Origin: Candidatus Koribacter versatilis Ellin345
Lineage (GTDB): Bacteria; Acidobacteriota; Terriglobia; Terriglobales; Acidobacteriaceae
Assembly: GCF_000014005.1 (NCBI RefSeq)
Contig: NC_008009.1
Span: 2,604,001-2,668,000, forward strand
DNA length: 64,000 bases
Direction: 5' to 3'
In this document: piece by piece, positions 8,052 to 19,652 of the stretch
How the letters are laid out: every line of letters starts with the position of its first letter
Numbering within the stretch: the stretch's first letter is position 1
The notes under the pieces: model-generated
Database searches by the model: none
What the model saw: only the letters and a program-made list of their open reading frames with translations
What the model was told of the DNA's origin: nothing
Translations under genes and position numbers: made by a program

Positions 8052-8702
8052 CTAATAACGCGTGGACGAGGGGCCTTCGTATCCGATATCAGGGTAGAGG
8101 AGCTCGGTGAAACGGGGGTCCTCGGTCAGATTATTGAAGTCGGAATCGTTGCGGGCCTGGAAGCGGTTCGAGGGGTTCAGGCGGATCGATTCCGCCAGCG
8201 CGCGCAACGCTTCGGGATAGTGGCTGGTCAGGCACTCGAGAACGGCAGCGCCGTACCAAATGAAGTCTTTGGTCGGATGCGTCTTGAGCAACTTGTCAAA
8301 GTGCTCCCGGGCGGTGATGTAGTCGCCCATGTTCACCAGCGAGATCGCGAAGTCGTAGTGCTCCTCGGGAGTCTTGAATTTGCTGGCATTCTCGGTGCGG
8401 GACATTTGCTGTTTGCAGGTGCTGAGATGAACGGAAGCTCGGTCCGCCAACTCGGGGCTTGGACCGGCGACGACCTTCTCGAGAAAAGCAATGGCCTTAT
8501 CGAATTTGTGGCCCTGCATGGCCTTCAGGCCATGCTCGTAGTTTTGCACAGCCTGTTGAAAACGGGGGTCGTTGGACGTGGTCAGCGCCTTGCCGGCCGG
8601 TGACTCGGGCGCGGCTGCTTCTGCGCGGCGCTTATTAACCGGCTTTGTTTGCTGTGACTTGGCCATTGTCTCTTTAAGTTTTGGTGGTGCTTTCTTTTTC
8701 AT
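8052..8702 (-). CDS. TPR-repeat protein
   Basis: A protein of 216 residues if started at MKKKAPPKLKETMAKS. Alternative starts are an ATG at 8666 and one at 8765; none has a convincing ribosome-binding site, so the start is uncertain. An N-terminal basic, low-complexity stretch precedes tetratricopeptide-like helices (NYEHGLKAMQGHKFDKAIAFLEKVV, then HYDFAISLVNMGDYITAREHFDKLL read in two pieces) and a final repeat over KDFIWYGAAVLECLTSHYPEAL. No signal peptide is seen. It lies 21 bases upstream of the yvcK-like gene and may share its transcript. Its function is unknown beyond protein interaction. Confidence 0.75.
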   Translation of the reverse strand: MKKKAPPKLKETMAKSQQTKPVNKRRAEAAAPESPAGKALTTSNDPRFQQAVQNYEHGLKAMQGHKFDKAIAFLEKVVAGPSPELADRASVHLSTCKQQMSRTENASKFKTPEEHYDFAISLVNMGDYITAREHFDKLLKTHPTKDFIWYGAAVLECLTSHYPEALRALAESIRLNPSNRFQARNDSDFNNLTEDPRFTELLYPDIGYEGPSSTRY

Positions 8703-8845
8703 CAAGCGGCACCGGAAATATTCTCTGGAGCGTGCCACTGGCCGCGGGCTGTGGAAAACGGCCAATTACGAAGGCAAGCACGTTTTTATACCTGCATTCA
8801 CTCGCCACGTCAACCTGACCGCCAAAAGGCCACTTTTCGTAGCGC

Positions 8846-9289
8846 TTAGTTCATGCTGACGGCGGTATCGAGGTCGATTTGCTGCCAATCGCCGCGGATA
8901 ATACCTTCCCGAATCTGCCTGGGCGTCTTCTTCAGCTTCGTCTGCTGATACGCATAATAAGCCTCTTTGAGACATACACCGCAGTGCGCTGCATGGGTGC
9001 TCTCGTAGCAAGTCCGCAGGCTTTTGTGCCCGTGTCCGCGATCGCAGTAGCAATAACAGGGAAGCTGATGCAAGACGTCGGGAATCTTTTCCGCCAGCTC
9101 GTAAGCGTGCATCTGGGCGGCGTTCTGGAAGCTCTCGCCCGTCCGCAGGTCCTTTGAAAGGATATCGGGCAGATGCTCGGCCTTGCTCGGCGGTCCGGGG
9201 TTAAACGCGGGAACCGGGTTGTCGTTCTGTGCAAAGGCAAGCAACGCAAGCGTGGCGAGCATCGCAATCAGCATGAGCGGTTTCTTCAC
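8846..9289 (-). CDS. Exported CYCXC/PCYCGC-motif cysteine-rich protein
   Basis: A 147-residue exported protein. A hydrophobic signal peptide (residues 1-20, MKKPLMLIAMLATLALLAFA) ends near AFAQ. The core has LPCYCYCDRGHGHKSL, then RTCYESTHAAHCGVCLKEA: the PCYC(G)C...C...HxxxC..C arrangement of the PCYCGC (CYCXC) family. Some members of that family carry selenocysteine or a lipoprotein anchor; here the third position is Cys and no lipobox is obvious. The cysteines and histidines suggest metal or disulfide chemistry in the periplasm. Function is not established. Confidence 0.8.
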   Translation of the reverse strand: MKKPLMLIAMLATLALLAFAQNDNPVPAFNPGPPSKAEHLPDILSKDLRTGESFQNAAQMHAYELAEKIPDVLHQLPCYCYCDRGHGHKSLRTCYESTHAAHCGVCLKEAYYAYQQTKLKKTPRQIREGIIRGDWQQIDLDTAVSMN

Positions 9290-9373
9290 GAGTGACCTCG
9301 CGAGAGATTCTACCTTAACGGCGGCCGGCCCACAGTGAGGGCGAACCTATCGGATTTGAGCGGGGGCGGGTCG

Positions 9374-9379
9374 TATAAT
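9374..9379 (+). promoter_or_regulatory. Perfect -10 box (TATAAT) before lepB
   Basis: TATAAT sits 22 bases before the signal peptidase start codon, in an intergenic gap. No good -35 hexamer lies 17 bases upstream; a TTGAGC is present but only 12 bases away. It is a likely start site for a short leader, judged from sequence alone. Confidence 0.5.
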
Positions 9380-9401
9380 CAGGCAGGCAGAGAAGCCGCC
9401 G

Positions 9402-9971
9402 ATGAACGAAGAAGTACCTAAGCCCGCAGGGAATACCGTCGTTGACGCGCCGGGTTCGTCATTTCGAATCTGGCAGATGTGGGCGCGCGACATCTTCATC
9501 GCGCTGGCGTTCTCGGCGTTCATCATCATCTTCCTCTATCAACCGGTGAAGGTAGAGGGCACCAGCATGATGCCCGGCCTCACCGACCAGGAACGGATAT
9601 TCATCAACAAGTTCGTGTACAAGATTGAGCCAATTTCGCGCGGGGACGTGATTGTGTTCCGGTATCCGCTGGACCCGACCAAGAGCTACATCAAGCGTGT
9701 GGCTGCAGTAGCGGGCGATAGGATCCGCATTGATGACGGAACGTTGTACGTGAATGGCCGGCGCATTCGTGAAGCGTATGTTCCCACCGATTACATTGAC
9801 AACCGCACCTATCCCGAGTCGATGGTGCCGCCACACACCTATTTCGTGCTCGGCGATCATCGCAATCTTTCCAACGACAGCCGCGATTTCGGCCCGGTTC
9901 CCGAACAGTTGATCTACGGCAAGGCGGTTTTCGCTTATTGGCCCGTGGACAAGATGGGCACTCTGCACTAG
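9402..9971 (+). CDS. lepB: Signal peptidase I
   Basis: A 189-residue type I signal peptidase. One membrane segment (about residues 29-47, FIALAFSAFIIIFLYQP) is followed by the periplasmic protease domain. Motifs: VEGTSMMPGL with nucleophile Ser, RGDVIVFRYP, YIKRVAAVAGD with general-base Lys, the connecting YVNGRRI loop, and LGDHRNLSNDSRDFG. It cleaves signal peptides of exported preproteins at the membrane's outer face. The size matches compact bacterial forms. The many secreted proteins in the window are potential substrates. Confidence 0.95.
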   Translation: MNEEVPKPAGNTVVDAPGSSFRIWQMWARDIFIALAFSAFIIIFLYQPVKVEGTSMMPGLTDQERIFINKFVYKIEPISRGDVIVFRYPLDPTKSYIKRVAAVAGDRIRIDDGTLYVNGRRIREAYVPTDYIDNRTYPESMVPPHTYFVLGDHRNLSNDSRDFGPVPEQLIYGKAVFAYWPVDKMGTLH

Positions 9972-10046
9972 GCTTCCCGCTACATTCTTTTCGACTACAG
10001 AAACGCAGACCCTGAGGATTCGTGCGTCTGCGCATGCGAGGCGACG

Positions 10047-10499
10047 ATGGTAAGACGAGCGTTGTGGATAGGGCTGATGCTGTTGCTGGGGTGCGCGGCG
10101 TTCGCGCAGAAGCCGGAAGATGTGCTATTGAAAGCGGACCGCGACTTTTCACACGATGTGCAGACCAAGCGTCTCGAAGGGTTCCTGCCGTGGATTGCGC
10201 CGGGCATTGTGACCTTCGGCAGTACGAATCTTAAAGGCCTCGATGAAGTCCGCAAGACCTGGAAAGAAGCCTTCGATGATGCGGATTTCCAACTGAGTTG
10301 GGAGCCGGCGAAGGCGGAGATGTTTCCTTCAGGGACAATGGGATACACCACCGGCCGTTTCACCATCCTCGATAAGGCAATGGCCGGGCCGACCGTAACT
10401 AAGGGAACGTACCTGACCGTATGGCAGAAGCAAAAAGACGGCTCTTGGAAGGTATTGGCCGACGGTGGTAGCCCCGACGAGCCGGTCTGGAAAGAGTGA
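10047..10499 (+). CDS. Exported DUF4440/SnoaL-like protein
   Basis: A 150-residue protein with a signal peptide (WIGLMLLLGCAAFAQ) and an NTF2-like fold: LLKADRDFSHDVQTKRLEGF, WIAPGIVTFG, a middle helix DEVRKTWKEAF, then strands GYTTGRFTI, KGTYLTVWQKQKDGSWKVLAD. This is the DUF4440 pattern. The GCAA before AFAQ might be read as a lipobox but cleavage after AFA is more natural. It is preceded by GAGGCGACG as ribosome-binding site. Enzymatic or ligand-binding role unknown; predicted periplasmic. Confidence 0.8.
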   Translation: MVRRALWIGLMLLLGCAAFAQKPEDVLLKADRDFSHDVQTKRLEGFLPWIAPGIVTFGSTNLKGLDEVRKTWKEAFDDADFQLSWEPAKAEMFPSGTMGYTTGRFTILDKAMAGPTVTKGTYLTVWQKQKDGSWKVLADGGSPDEPVWKE

Positions 10500-10543
10500 A
10501 ATATTACAGCTCTGCAATGGTCTGGCGGGCGTAGAGTCGTGTG

Positions 10544-10882
10544 ATGAAGCGGTTGAGCGATCACGATTCGCCAAACAGTTGGGGACCACAGAGCACGGCG
10601 ATTCCCGTGGGTGGCACCATCGCGTGGATGATCGGCGCTGGCGCGTTGTTGTTTGGCGTGGCGTACGAGGTGCCGGAAGTCCGGATCTGGGCGACGATTG
10701 CCTTGCCGGCGAGTTTGGTGATTTCAATCGCGTACGTCGTGGTGAAACGGTGGCGGTCGCAGCCTCCGACATCGTTACATTTGAATGAATCTCAAGATCA
10801 CACCGCGAGCGAAACCGGGGTGCCCGTGAAAGAGCGTTCTGAATCGCGTCGACCATTTCACGACGCTATTGCGTCGTGCTGA
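10544..10882 (+). CDS. Small hypothetical membrane protein
   Basis: A 112-residue protein with two hydrophobic segments (about 22-40, VGGTIAWMIGAGALLFGVA; and 48-67, IWATIALPASLVISIAYVVV) joined by a short loop, then a polar 40-residue tail. A GTG three bases earlier could also start it. I do not recognise a family. An 8-bp perfect hairpin lies in its last codons. Confidence 0.5.
   Translation: MKRLSDHDSPNSWGPQSTAIPVGGTIAWMIGAGALLFGVAYEVPEVRIWATIALPASLVISIAYVVVKRWRSQPPTSLHLNESQDHTASETGVPVKERSESRRPFHDAIASC
10859..10878 (+). terminator. Short perfect hairpin at the end of the small membrane protein gene
   Basis: CACGACGC, loop TATT, then GCGTCGTG form an 8-bp stem ending just before the stop codon of the 112-residue protein. 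No T-run follows, so it is only a weak terminator candidate. Confidence 0.3.
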
Positions 10883-10892
10883 GAATCAAATT

Positions 10893-10916
10893 CCTCTGCG
10901 TCTCGGCGGTGAAAAC
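10893..10916. repeat. Degenerate copy of the CACAGAG-type intergenic repeat
   Basis: CCTCTGCGTCTCGGCGGTGAA here resembles the right arm of the inverted repeat at 50434-50463 (CTCTGTGCCTCTGTGGTGAA) with several transitions. It lies about 80 bases before carA. The match is by eye and may be chance. Confidence 0.3.
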
Positions 10917-10993
10917 GCTGCGCGCCACGAACTAGTTCCCACGAATCTCTCCGCACCTGATAAAATCTTTAAAATCCACCCCCGGAGAATCAA

Positions 10994-12115
10994 GTGGAAG
11001 CAATCCTTGCGCTGGAAGATGGCCGCGTCTTCCGAGGCAAAGGTTACGGAGCAGCAAGCGAGTGTATCGGGGAAGTAGTTTTTAATACTTCCATAACCGG
11101 CTATCAGGAAATCTTCACTGATCCTTCCTACGCCGGCCAGATCGTCGTTCTTGCCAACCCACAAATTGGCAACTACGGGACGAATCCCGAAGATGAAGAG
11201 GCCGTAAAGCCTTACATTGAGGGTCTGATCGTGCGCGAGTTCTCGAAGGTCACCTCGAACTGGCGCTCATCCGACGATGCCAACGATTACCTTGAGCGCC
11301 ACAACGTCCCCGTTCTCGCCGAGATCGATACCCGCGCCTTGGTGCGCCATCTGCGCGACAACGGCGTGATGCGCGGCGTGATTTCTACAACCGAAAAAGA
11401 CGTCGCGAAGCTCGTTGCCAAAGCGAAGTCGATTCCGAAGATGGATGGCACCGACCTCGCGAAGGTCGTAACGACCCCGAAGCTCTACAACTGGGCCAAA
11501 GGGCCGATCGAAATCGGCAAGCCCACGGAGATCGCACAGCCGCGACACAAGGTCGTGGCTTACGACTTCGGCATCAAGCACAACATCCTGCGCATGCTGA
11601 CGGGATCGTGCTGCGATGTGACCGTGGTTCCGGCGCAGACGTCGGCGGAAGACGTGCTCGCCATGAAGCCCGACGGTGTGTTCCTGTCGAACGGGCCCGG
11701 CGATCCCGAGCCTGTCACTTACGCGCAGAAGAGCATTCAAGGCCTGATGGGTCGCGTGCCAGTCTTCGGCATCTGTCTCGGACATCAACTCGTCGGTCTG
11801 GCGCTTGGTGGTAAGACCTACAAGCTTAAGTTCGGTCACCATGGCGGCAATCATCCGGTGAAGAACAACACCACCGGCAAAGTCGAGATCACAGCGCACA
11901 ATCACAACTTCGCGGTCGATCCCGATTCGCTCAAGCAGAGCGAAGTCGAACTGACGCACGTGGACCTGAACGACAACACGCTTGAAGGTCTGCGGCACCG
12001 ATCGCTGCCGTTGTTCAGTGTGCAGTACCACCCGGAGGCTTCGCCCGGGCCGCACGATTCGCATTATCTCTTCGGTGACTTCGTGAAGATGATGGACGAG
12101 TGGAAAGGGAAGTAG
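10994..12115 (+). CDS. carA: Carbamoyl-phosphate synthase small subunit
   Basis: A 373-residue glutaminase subunit with a GTG start, preceded by GGAGAA at good spacing. The N-terminal domain starts [18 protein letters not shown] and has [23 protein letters not shown]. The C-terminal class I amidotransferase domain has SNGPGDP, the nucleophile in GICLGHQL (Cys261), and [12 protein letters not shown] (His346, Glu348). It supplies ammonia from glutamine to CarB for carbamoyl phosphate, the precursor of pyrimidines and arginine. Two genes for secreted proteins separate it from carB on the same strand. Confidence 0.96.
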   Translation: MEAILALEDGRVFRGKGYGAASECIGEVVFNTSITGYQEIFTDPSYAGQIVVLANPQIGNYGTNPEDEEAVKPYIEGLIVREFSKVTSNWRSSDDANDYLERHNVPVLAEIDTRALVRHLRDNGVMRGVISTTEKDVAKLVAKAKSIPKMDGTDLAKVVTTPKLYNWAKGPIEIGKPTEIAQPRHKVVAYDFGIKHNILRMLTGSCCDVTVVPAQTSAEDVLAMKPDGVFLSNGPGDPEPVTYAQKSIQGLMGRVPVFGICLGHQLVGLALGGKTYKLKFGHHGGNHPVKNNTTGKVEITAHNHNFAVDPDSLKQSEVELTHVDLNDNTLEGLRHRSLPLFSVQYHPEASPGPHDSHYLFGDFVKMMDEWKGK

Positions 12116-12119
12116 CGCC

Positions 12120-12716
12120 GTGATCCGCCGACTCATTCCGATGCTTGTGCTTGCCGCTTCGACTTTGGCATTCGCGGCCGAGTCCGTGGTGATTGATACG
12201 GCACACCAGTCAGAAAAAGAGAAGGCTACTCGCGACGAACTCCAGAGGGTGATTTCCAAGTACCATCTGGCGGCCTGGAGCTTCACACACCGCGTCCTCA
12301 TTGACGAGAACTCTATTCCGCATAGCCATCCTGTCCTCACGATCCATATTCGGCACCTGGGACAGGAAGACGCGCTTCTCTCCACATACGTCCACGAGCA
12401 GTTGCACTGGTTCTTCGTCGCCCATTCGGCGGATACCGACGCTGCGATCGCAGACTTGAAGAACCTGTATCCCGAAGTTCCGGTCGGTTATCCAGAAGGT
12501 GCGAACGACACCAACTCCACCTACCTTCACCTGCTCGTTTGCTACGAGGAAGGGCAGTTCGATTCGAAATTGATGGGGTCCGATCGAGCGAAAGCTATGA
12601 TGGAGTTCTGGTCGAAAGACCACTACCGCTGGGTCTATCGCACCGTACATAACGATGCTGACAAAATTGAAAACGTAATCCAGGCCCATAAGTTGGTCCC
12701 GCCGGAGGTCCGATGA
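12120..12716 (+). CDS. Exported hypothetical protein with HExxH motif
   Basis: A 198-residue protein with a GTG start four bases after carA. A signal peptide (LIPMLVLAASTLAFAAE) is followed by a compact domain with STYVHEQLHWF, an HExxH zinc-protease-type motif (His92, Glu93, His96). Downstream YLHLLVCYEEG could provide a third ligand. I do not recognise a named family; minimal metalloprotease or a metal-binding non-enzyme are both possible. Its stop overlaps the start of the next gene (ATGA), so the two exported proteins are translationally coupled, and both lie between carA and carB. Confidence 0.75.
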   Translation: MIRRLIPMLVLAASTLAFAAESVVIDTAHQSEKEKATRDELQRVISKYHLAAWSFTHRVLIDENSIPHSHPVLTIHIRHLGQEDALLSTYVHEQLHWFFVAHSADTDAAIADLKNLYPEVPVGYPEGANDTNSTYLHLLVCYEEGQFDSKLMGSDRAKAMMEFWSKDHYRWVYRTVHNDADKIENVIQAHKLVPPEVR

Positions 12717-13720
12717 AACGATGGTGCAGTGCGCTGGTCGCAGGCATTCTCGCCGTATCATCTGCCGTTTTTGCCGACACCTGTGGTGAAGCTTCTAACA
12801 GCACCGTAAACCTGGCGCGAAATTTTCGCCTCACGGTTACGGACGCCACGAGGGCGACGCGGCAGGGAATCAAGGTTTCACTCGGCAGCGTTGACCGCTA
12901 CGACACCATGCATCCGGTCGCTACCGGAACGACCGACAGCAACGGTGTGTTGAACTTCGTGAAGGTCGTCGCCGGCGATTACACCCTGCAAATGATAGAC
13001 GCCACCACGGAACGTCAGCGCCGCAAGGTCCACGTTGCCGTCACCGGCGACGCTGCTTACGAGTTCTCATGGCCGTTCGTGAACTGGATGCAGTTGCGTG
13101 CCGCGAGTGGCTTACTTCACTACTATGCGGAGCCCATGCGCCACTGGAACATCGCTCTGCTGCAGTTTCCCGACGCCGTGGAAATCTCAAACACCGATAC
13201 CGACAACCAGGGCCGCTTCGATCTTCCGGCGTTGAGCGCAGGACGGTACTGGCTGGAAGTCGCGGAGAACAATACGCAGACCGGGATCAAGCGTCCCGTA
13301 GGACGGATTCCGATCAACGTCACCCTCGACGAGAAACTTCCGGCACTTGATTCGATCTTTATCACCACGTCTTCCTGCGGGTTGAACTACGACCAGTTCT
13401 GTACGCTGCCGCCGGAGAAACTTACCGGCTCGTGTCTCCAGATCGTGAACAGCAAGGGCACGGCGATCGCGGCGACGGCGAACCTGATTTCTCTAGTAGG
13501 CAGTTCAACGACCAAGTTCAGCACCGACAAAGACGGCTATTTCAAGCTGCCGGCCTTTGTCGGCGACTACGATTTAACAATCTATGCGAAGGACTACACG
13601 CCGGTGCGGCAGAGAATTCACCTCTCGCCCACCGACTCGACGTGTAACACCGCAATCGTGATCCCGATGTATCCGTTTGGATCGAGCTGCAAAGCACCAC
13701 TACCAGGAAAGGGCAACTAA
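12713..13720 (+). CDS. Exported carboxypeptidase-regulatory-like (Cna B-type) repeat protein
   Basis: A 335-residue protein with a signal peptide (LVAGILAVSSAVFAD). It contains beta-sandwich repeats of the carboxypeptidase regulatory-like type: GTTDSNGVLNFVKVVAGDYTL, NTDTDNQGRFDLPALSAGRYW and FSTDKDGYFKLPAFVGDYDL (each T-D-x-x-G-x-F...G.Y). Several cysteines late in the chain (ITTSSCGLNYDQFCTLPPEK, GSCLQIV, SCK near the end) may form disulfides. Such domains are common in acidobacterial surface proteins. Coupled to the HExxH gene and three bases before carB. Confidence 0.75.
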   Translation: MKRWCSALVAGILAVSSAVFADTCGEASNSTVNLARNFRLTVTDATRATRQGIKVSLGSVDRYDTMHPVATGTTDSNGVLNFVKVVAGDYTLQMIDATTERQRRKVHVAVTGDAAYEFSWPFVNWMQLRAASGLLHYYAEPMRHWNIALLQFPDAVEISNTDTDNQGRFDLPALSAGRYWLEVAENNTQTGIKRPVGRIPINVTLDEKLPALDSIFITTSSCGLNYDQFCTLPPEKLTGSCLQIVNSKGTAIAATANLISLVGSSTTKFSTDKDGYFKLPAFVGDYDLTIYAKDYTPVRQRIHLSPTDSTCNTAIVIPMYPFGSSCKAPLPGKGN

Positions 13721-13723
13721 AGA

Positions 13724-17018
<3,295 letters not shown>

Positions 17019-17032
<14 letters not shown>

Positions 17033-17330
17033 ACAATTGCAATGCATTTATTTAGCTGGGTTTGAGCTTCAAACCTTCGAGCGCTACCCGAAGCTTATCG
17101 GGGCGACGAAAGGGAACTGCGTTGCCTTGCTCATCCCCGGCGTTGACGGGCTCCAAATCATGGGCGCTCCGGGCTGGCGTATGGGTGAAGTCCTGGGCGT
17201 TCTGACTGAGGTGGGCGGCAAGAAGGTCTTTCAGGCAAAGACCGAGGTCGTCGAGGCGACGGCAGAGCGGATCGCGGAGCTGGATGCATTCCGGGCTGAG
17301 TTGAAAGAACTTCTCTCTGCCACCGTTTAA
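17019..17330 (+). CDS. Hypothetical protein downstream of carB
   Basis: A 103-residue protein whose ATG lies inside the end of carB, in another frame. It has no membrane segment or signal; a beta-rich middle ([22 protein letters not shown]) ends with a helix ([18 protein letters not shown]). I do not recognise a family. Translation is probably coupled to carB. Confidence rests on its sensible composition and position. Confidence 0.6.
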
Positions 17331-17370
17331 CGAATAGCCAACTAGCTGCGGTTCTTGCCATAATCCCGCC

Positions 17371-18285
17371 ATGCAACTTTGGCTGGCGCGCGAAGCTGCC
17401 GTACCCGTCCGCGAACAACTCGTCACGCAGATCGTGCTAGGCATTCTCTCGAACGAGCTGGCGGCTGGGCATCGGCTGCCAAGCACCCGCGAATTGGCGC
17501 GACGCTTCAAGGTCCACGCCAATACCATCAGCGCTGCCTATAAGCAATTGGAGACGGAAGGTTGGGTCGAGTTCCGCCATGGCAGCGGTGTGTTCGTTTG
17601 TGAAAGCAAGCCCGCAAACGGCAGCGGAGATCTGGTTTTGGATCAGCTTATCGCTAGCCTGTTTCGTTCAGCGCGAGAGCTTGGAGTGCCGCTCGCCGAG
17701 GTAAAAGCGCGTCTGCGGAAATGGATGGCGATCCAGCCACCAGACCATTTTCTATTGATCGAGCCGGACGAAGAGCTGCGCAAAATCGCCGCCGAAGAGA
17801 TGCGCCGCGCGGTGAAGCTGCCGGTCGTCGCGTGCGATTTAGCGGACGCAAAAGGGAAGTTGGCAGGAGCAATTCCCGTCTGCCTACCCAGTAAATTGCC
17901 GTCCGTCCAGAAGGCTCTTGCCGCCGGAACCGACTGCATGGCACTCAAGGTGCGTTCCATCCCGGCCTCATTGGCGCACTACCTGCCGGCCAAGACCGAC
18001 TTCCTGGTTGGTATCGCTTCACGATGGATGGGCTTCCTCAAGCCCGCCCGGACGATGTTGCTGGCCGCCGGCTTCAGCGAAGAAGCATTGGTGGTTCGAG
18101 ACGCCCGGCGCCCGGGCTGGGTGAATGGGCTCAAGTCCACGGCCGCCGTGATTTGCGATGCCGTGACCGCAGCGCAGCTCCCGAAGGAATGCCGAGCGAT
18201 CGTGTTCACGATCCTGGCGGAGACCGCGGCTGAGGAACTCAAGCGCATGGAATCGTTCATCCAGAACCCGCTGGCCACCCAGTAG
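17371..18285 (+). CDS. GntR-family transcriptional regulator
   Basis: A 304-residue protein. The N-terminal winged helix (about 1-75) is classic GntR: PVREQLVTQIVLGILSNELA, GHRLPSTRELARRFKVHANT, ISAAYKQLETEGWVEFRHGS, G-V-F-V. The remaining 230 residues do not look like UTRA, FCD or an aminotransferase domain; they are alpha/beta with AIPVCLPSKLPSVQKAL and LVGIASRWMGFLKPAR, so the effector domain is not one I can name. The arrangement of HTH followed by QLETEGW suggests the YtrA-like branch. No ABC transporter lies adjacent. Confidence 0.85.
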   Translation: MQLWLAREAAVPVREQLVTQIVLGILSNELAAGHRLPSTRELARRFKVHANTISAAYKQLETEGWVEFRHGSGVFVCESKPANGSGDLVLDQLIASLFRSARELGVPLAEVKARLRKWMAIQPPDHFLLIEPDEELRKIAAEEMRRAVKLPVVACDLADAKGKLAGAIPVCLPSKLPSVQKALAAGTDCMALKVRSIPASLAHYLPAKTDFLVGIASRWMGFLKPARTMLLAAGFSEEALVVRDARRPGWVNGLKSTAAVICDAVTAAQLPKECRAIVFTILAETAAEELKRMESFIQNPLATQ

Positions 18286-18360
18286 GACACTCCAGAAACT
18301 GTCCCGGTCCGCCCCCGGTCATCGACCGCCTTGGATACCGTATGTCTCAAGGAGCGTGAC

Positions 18361-18783
18361 ATGAAAAAGATTCTGGTGGTTCTTCTGTTGGTAGCTTTCA
18401 GTCTTCCGGCCTTTGCCGACTTCTCCTGGGTGGAAGGTTCGGACGTGCGCTACGTGGGCGGCACTGCGGCTGGCATTGCACCCGACACCATGGGCAAGCT
18501 CGACGTGACCTCGCCGGCCGAACTGGTATTCACAGCCGCAGGCGGAGCGAAGATCGCAATCCCTTATGCCGCGGTCACCAATTTCCGGTACTCCGAAGAG
18601 GTCGCGCATCATTACGGTGTCATCGGCGCAACTCTCATCGGATTGTTGAAGGCTCGGCGGCAGCAACATTTCCTGCACTTTGCCTATCACGACGCCAACG
18701 GCAACATTCAGACCGTCGTCCTGGAGGTTTCCAAGGACGCGCAGGCGGCGTTGCGAACCACGATCCAGGCACGGGTGTTCTGA
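18361..18783 (+). CDS. Exported hypothetical protein
   Basis: A 140-residue protein with a signal peptide (MKKILVVLLLVAFSLPAFAD). I chose the ATG preceded by CAAGGAG rather than one 30 bases earlier. The mature part is beta-rich: SDVRYVGGTAAGI, KLDVTSPAELVFTAAGGAKI, IPYAAVTNFRYSEEVAHHYG, then a basic stretch LKARRQQHFLHFAY. This resembles the small PH-like acidobacterial exported proteins, but I cannot assign a function. Confidence 0.7.
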   Translation: MKKILVVLLLVAFSLPAFADFSWVEGSDVRYVGGTAAGIAPDTMGKLDVTSPAELVFTAAGGAKIAIPYAAVTNFRYSEEVAHHYGVIGATLIGLLKARRQQHFLHFAYHDANGNIQTVVLEVSKDAQAALRTTIQARVF

Positions 18784-18836
18784 CGACAGCCGGCGTGCCT
18801 CGTGAGGTCCGAATGCAGGGGAGTGACAAGGGTGGC

Positions 18837-18863
18837 AGCGGGTCGTCCTGAAGGCGACCCGCT
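18837..18863 (+). terminator. Hairpin downstream of the exported protein gene
   Basis: AGCGGGTCG, a nine-base loop, then CGACCCGCT make a perfect 9-bp stem 54 bases after the stop codon, in the gap before the convergent cytochrome gene. No T-run follows, so a rho-independent terminator is only possible. Confidence 0.4.
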
Positions 18864-18962
18864 TCAAGCTGGGCGTGCAGAGTTCATGCCGGGCCTGCCT
18901 TTTGGCCTAGTTAACATAATATCTGTTATCGGACATTGCATATTGGCGGTGACGGGGGGCCC

Positions 18963-19523
18963 TTACCGCTTCTGATATGGATGAAAGATGTAATCCTTCT
19001 TCTTTACGGCCGTATGGCACGTGTTTCCGCAATCCGATAGGCTCTTCTCGTCGGCCGCGAATTTGTCGGACGCCGGGTCGTAATTGAATACCGCGTAGCC
19101 CCAGCCGCCGCTCTTTGGAAATCGCTTGCTGTCTTTCTCCATCACGAACGCCTGGGAAAAGGTGTCCGGCACGTCGACGACAAACGGTGCCTCCGTGCTC
19201 TTCTTAAACTTCCACTGGAGCTTGGCGAACTTCGATCCCTCTGGGAATGGCTGGCCGTTGCCCGGAACGCCGGACTTGAATGCCTTGATCGCCGTCGGAT
19301 TGCCGACGATCACCTTGAGCACTTCGTCGGTCCGTGCGGATGAGACTACCGACCAGTCCTCGTAGCCCCGGAAGTCAGCGAACGCGATGTCGCTCGGCGA
19401 CTTCAAGGCGTACTTGTCCTGCTGCGCATAAACGGCTGTAACGACCAGGACGACGAACACCGCCGTGATTGTCGCGCCGATCGCAAGCCGTTTAACGTTG
19501 GGGGCCGAGAATTGCTCAGGCAT
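18963..19523 (-). CDS. Cytochrome P460 family protein
   Basis: A 186-residue protein with an N-terminal membrane or signal segment (about 15-33, ATITAVFVVLVVTAVYA). The domain matches cytochrome P460: FRGYEDWSVVSSARTDEVLKV split across residues 49-69, VIVGNPTAIKAFKSG, FPEGSKFAKLQWKF, GGWGYAVFNYDPA. At the C-terminus is DCGNTCHTAVK: the heme c attachment motif is CxxxCH (Cys165, Cys169, His170) rather than CxxCH. P460 cytochromes act in hydroxylamine or nitric oxide chemistry in some bacteria; here the role is unknown. Predicted periplasmic or membrane-anchored. Confidence 0.85.
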   Translation of the reverse strand: MPEQFSAPNVKRLAIGATITAVFVVLVVTAVYAQQDKYALKSPSDIAFADFRGYEDWSVVSSARTDEVLKVIVGNPTAIKAFKSGVPGNGQPFPEGSKFAKLQWKFKKSTEAPFVVDVPDTFSQAFVMEKDSKRFPKSGGWGYAVFNYDPASDKFAADEKSLSDCGNTCHTAVKKKDYIFHPYQKR

Positions 19524-19652
19524 GTGCGTTCTCCTAAGATTTCAGGTTTCTACAACGGTGCGATTAGACCCGTGTTGGGCGACCCCGACAATTAGACGAT
19601 GGTATGTAGCGATGCCTTCGTATCCCACGCCATGCGGTAAACTGGCCGCGAA

